Positions 33,579 through 33,741 of a stretch of 33,741 bases of DNA are shown here, in pieces. This DNA is from Magnetospirillum sp. 64-120 (lineage in GTDB: Bacteria > Pseudomonadota > Alphaproteobacteria > Rhodospirillales > Magnetospirillaceae): the NCBI GenBank assembly GCA_001898825.1, contig MKVK01000051.1, positions 226,456 to 260,196 on the forward strand, in the 5' to 3' direction. The position numbers were made by a program, and so were the translations under genes. Below the pieces are notes generated by a model, which worked only from the letters and a program-made list of their open reading frames with translations, was not told the DNA's origin and ran no database searches. Position 1 is the first letter of the stretch, and the number at the start of each line of letters is the position of its first letter.

Positions 33579-33741
33579 ATGAACCAAGGTTTGAAGAAGG
33601 TAATGGCCGGCGCCGGTGTGGCGCTGAGCACGTTGTTTATGGCCGGCGCGGCGCTGGCGGAAGAAGCGGCGGCGGCGGCGGAAGCCGCTCCGGTTCCGAC
33701 CCTGGATTCGGGCAGCACCGCCTGGATGCTGACCTCGACGG
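33579..33741 (+). CDS. amtB: Ammonium transporter AmtB (5' part, cut by window end)
   Basis: The first 54 residues are visible. MNQGLKKVMAGAGVALSTLF begins a signal peptide with cleavage after GAALA (about residue 27). An Ala/Glu-rich linker follows, and then DSGSTAWMLTST, which is the start of the first conserved Amt helix. In the AmtB family the protein is a trimeric inner-membrane channel for ammonium. Together with the PII gene 220 bp upstream this is the standard glnK-amtB pair. The rest lies outside the window. Confidence 0.85.
   Translation, partial: MNQGLKKVMAGAGVALSTLFMAGAALAEEAAAAAEAAPVPTLDSGSTAWMLTST

Overview
The window looks like the replication-origin region of a GC-rich alphaproteobacterial chromosome. 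The gene content and order suggest Rhodospirillales, most likely a Magnetospirillum-like organism; the genus is inference. The strongest evidence is the order mnmE-mnmG-rsmG-parA-parB, then rho-hemJ-hemH-hemE, then a gene-free stretch, then ppsR-maf-aroE-coaE-dnaQ. This matches the order flanking the chromosome origin in Caulobacter and Rickettsia. There are no insertion sequences, prophage genes or CRISPR arrays.

Left part (1-7.9 kb): an incompletely seen gene is followed by pseC and pseG of pseudaminic acid (flagellin glycan) synthesis. A minus-strand operon follows: thioredoxin/TPR chaperone, LON-domain protein, Trm112 protein and DUF971 protein. Next come tRNA-Gly(GCC) with its own promoter and terminator, an orphan membrane histidine kinase, a small coiled-coil protein, a YchJ-type SEC-C protein and a small membrane protein.

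Segregation and tRNA-modification block (7.98-14.1 kb, minus strand): a thioredoxin-like ferredoxin, DUF6489, mnmE, mnmG, rsmG, parA and parB. Two near-perfect parS palindromes overlap the translation starts of rsmG and mnmG, and a degenerate third lies inside the SPATA20-like thioredoxin-domain gene at 15.1 kb. ParA, ParB and parS would together position the newly replicated origin.

Origin block (16.1-25.2 kb): after ogt and a two-helix membrane protein, rho and the heme genes hemE-hemH-hemJ point left, while ppsR-maf-aroE-coaE-dnaQ point right. The 409 bp between hemE and ppsR (21165-21573) holds a 10-bp inverted pair of DnaA-box-like sequences, two further near-consensus boxes and four GANTC sites. 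I read it as oriC. Genes on both sides mostly run away from it.

Right part (25.2-33.7 kb): a CorC/CNNM-type CBS-domain membrane protein, aroB and aroK run on the minus strand. On the plus strand are a 46-residue membrane peptide overlapping a large secreted protein, then xerD and a short DUF1178-like zinc protein. A UbiH-family hydroxylase is on the minus strand, and the window ends in the PII gene glnK/glnB and the start of amtB. PII and amtB each have a candidate sigma-54 promoter, as expected for nitrogen control.
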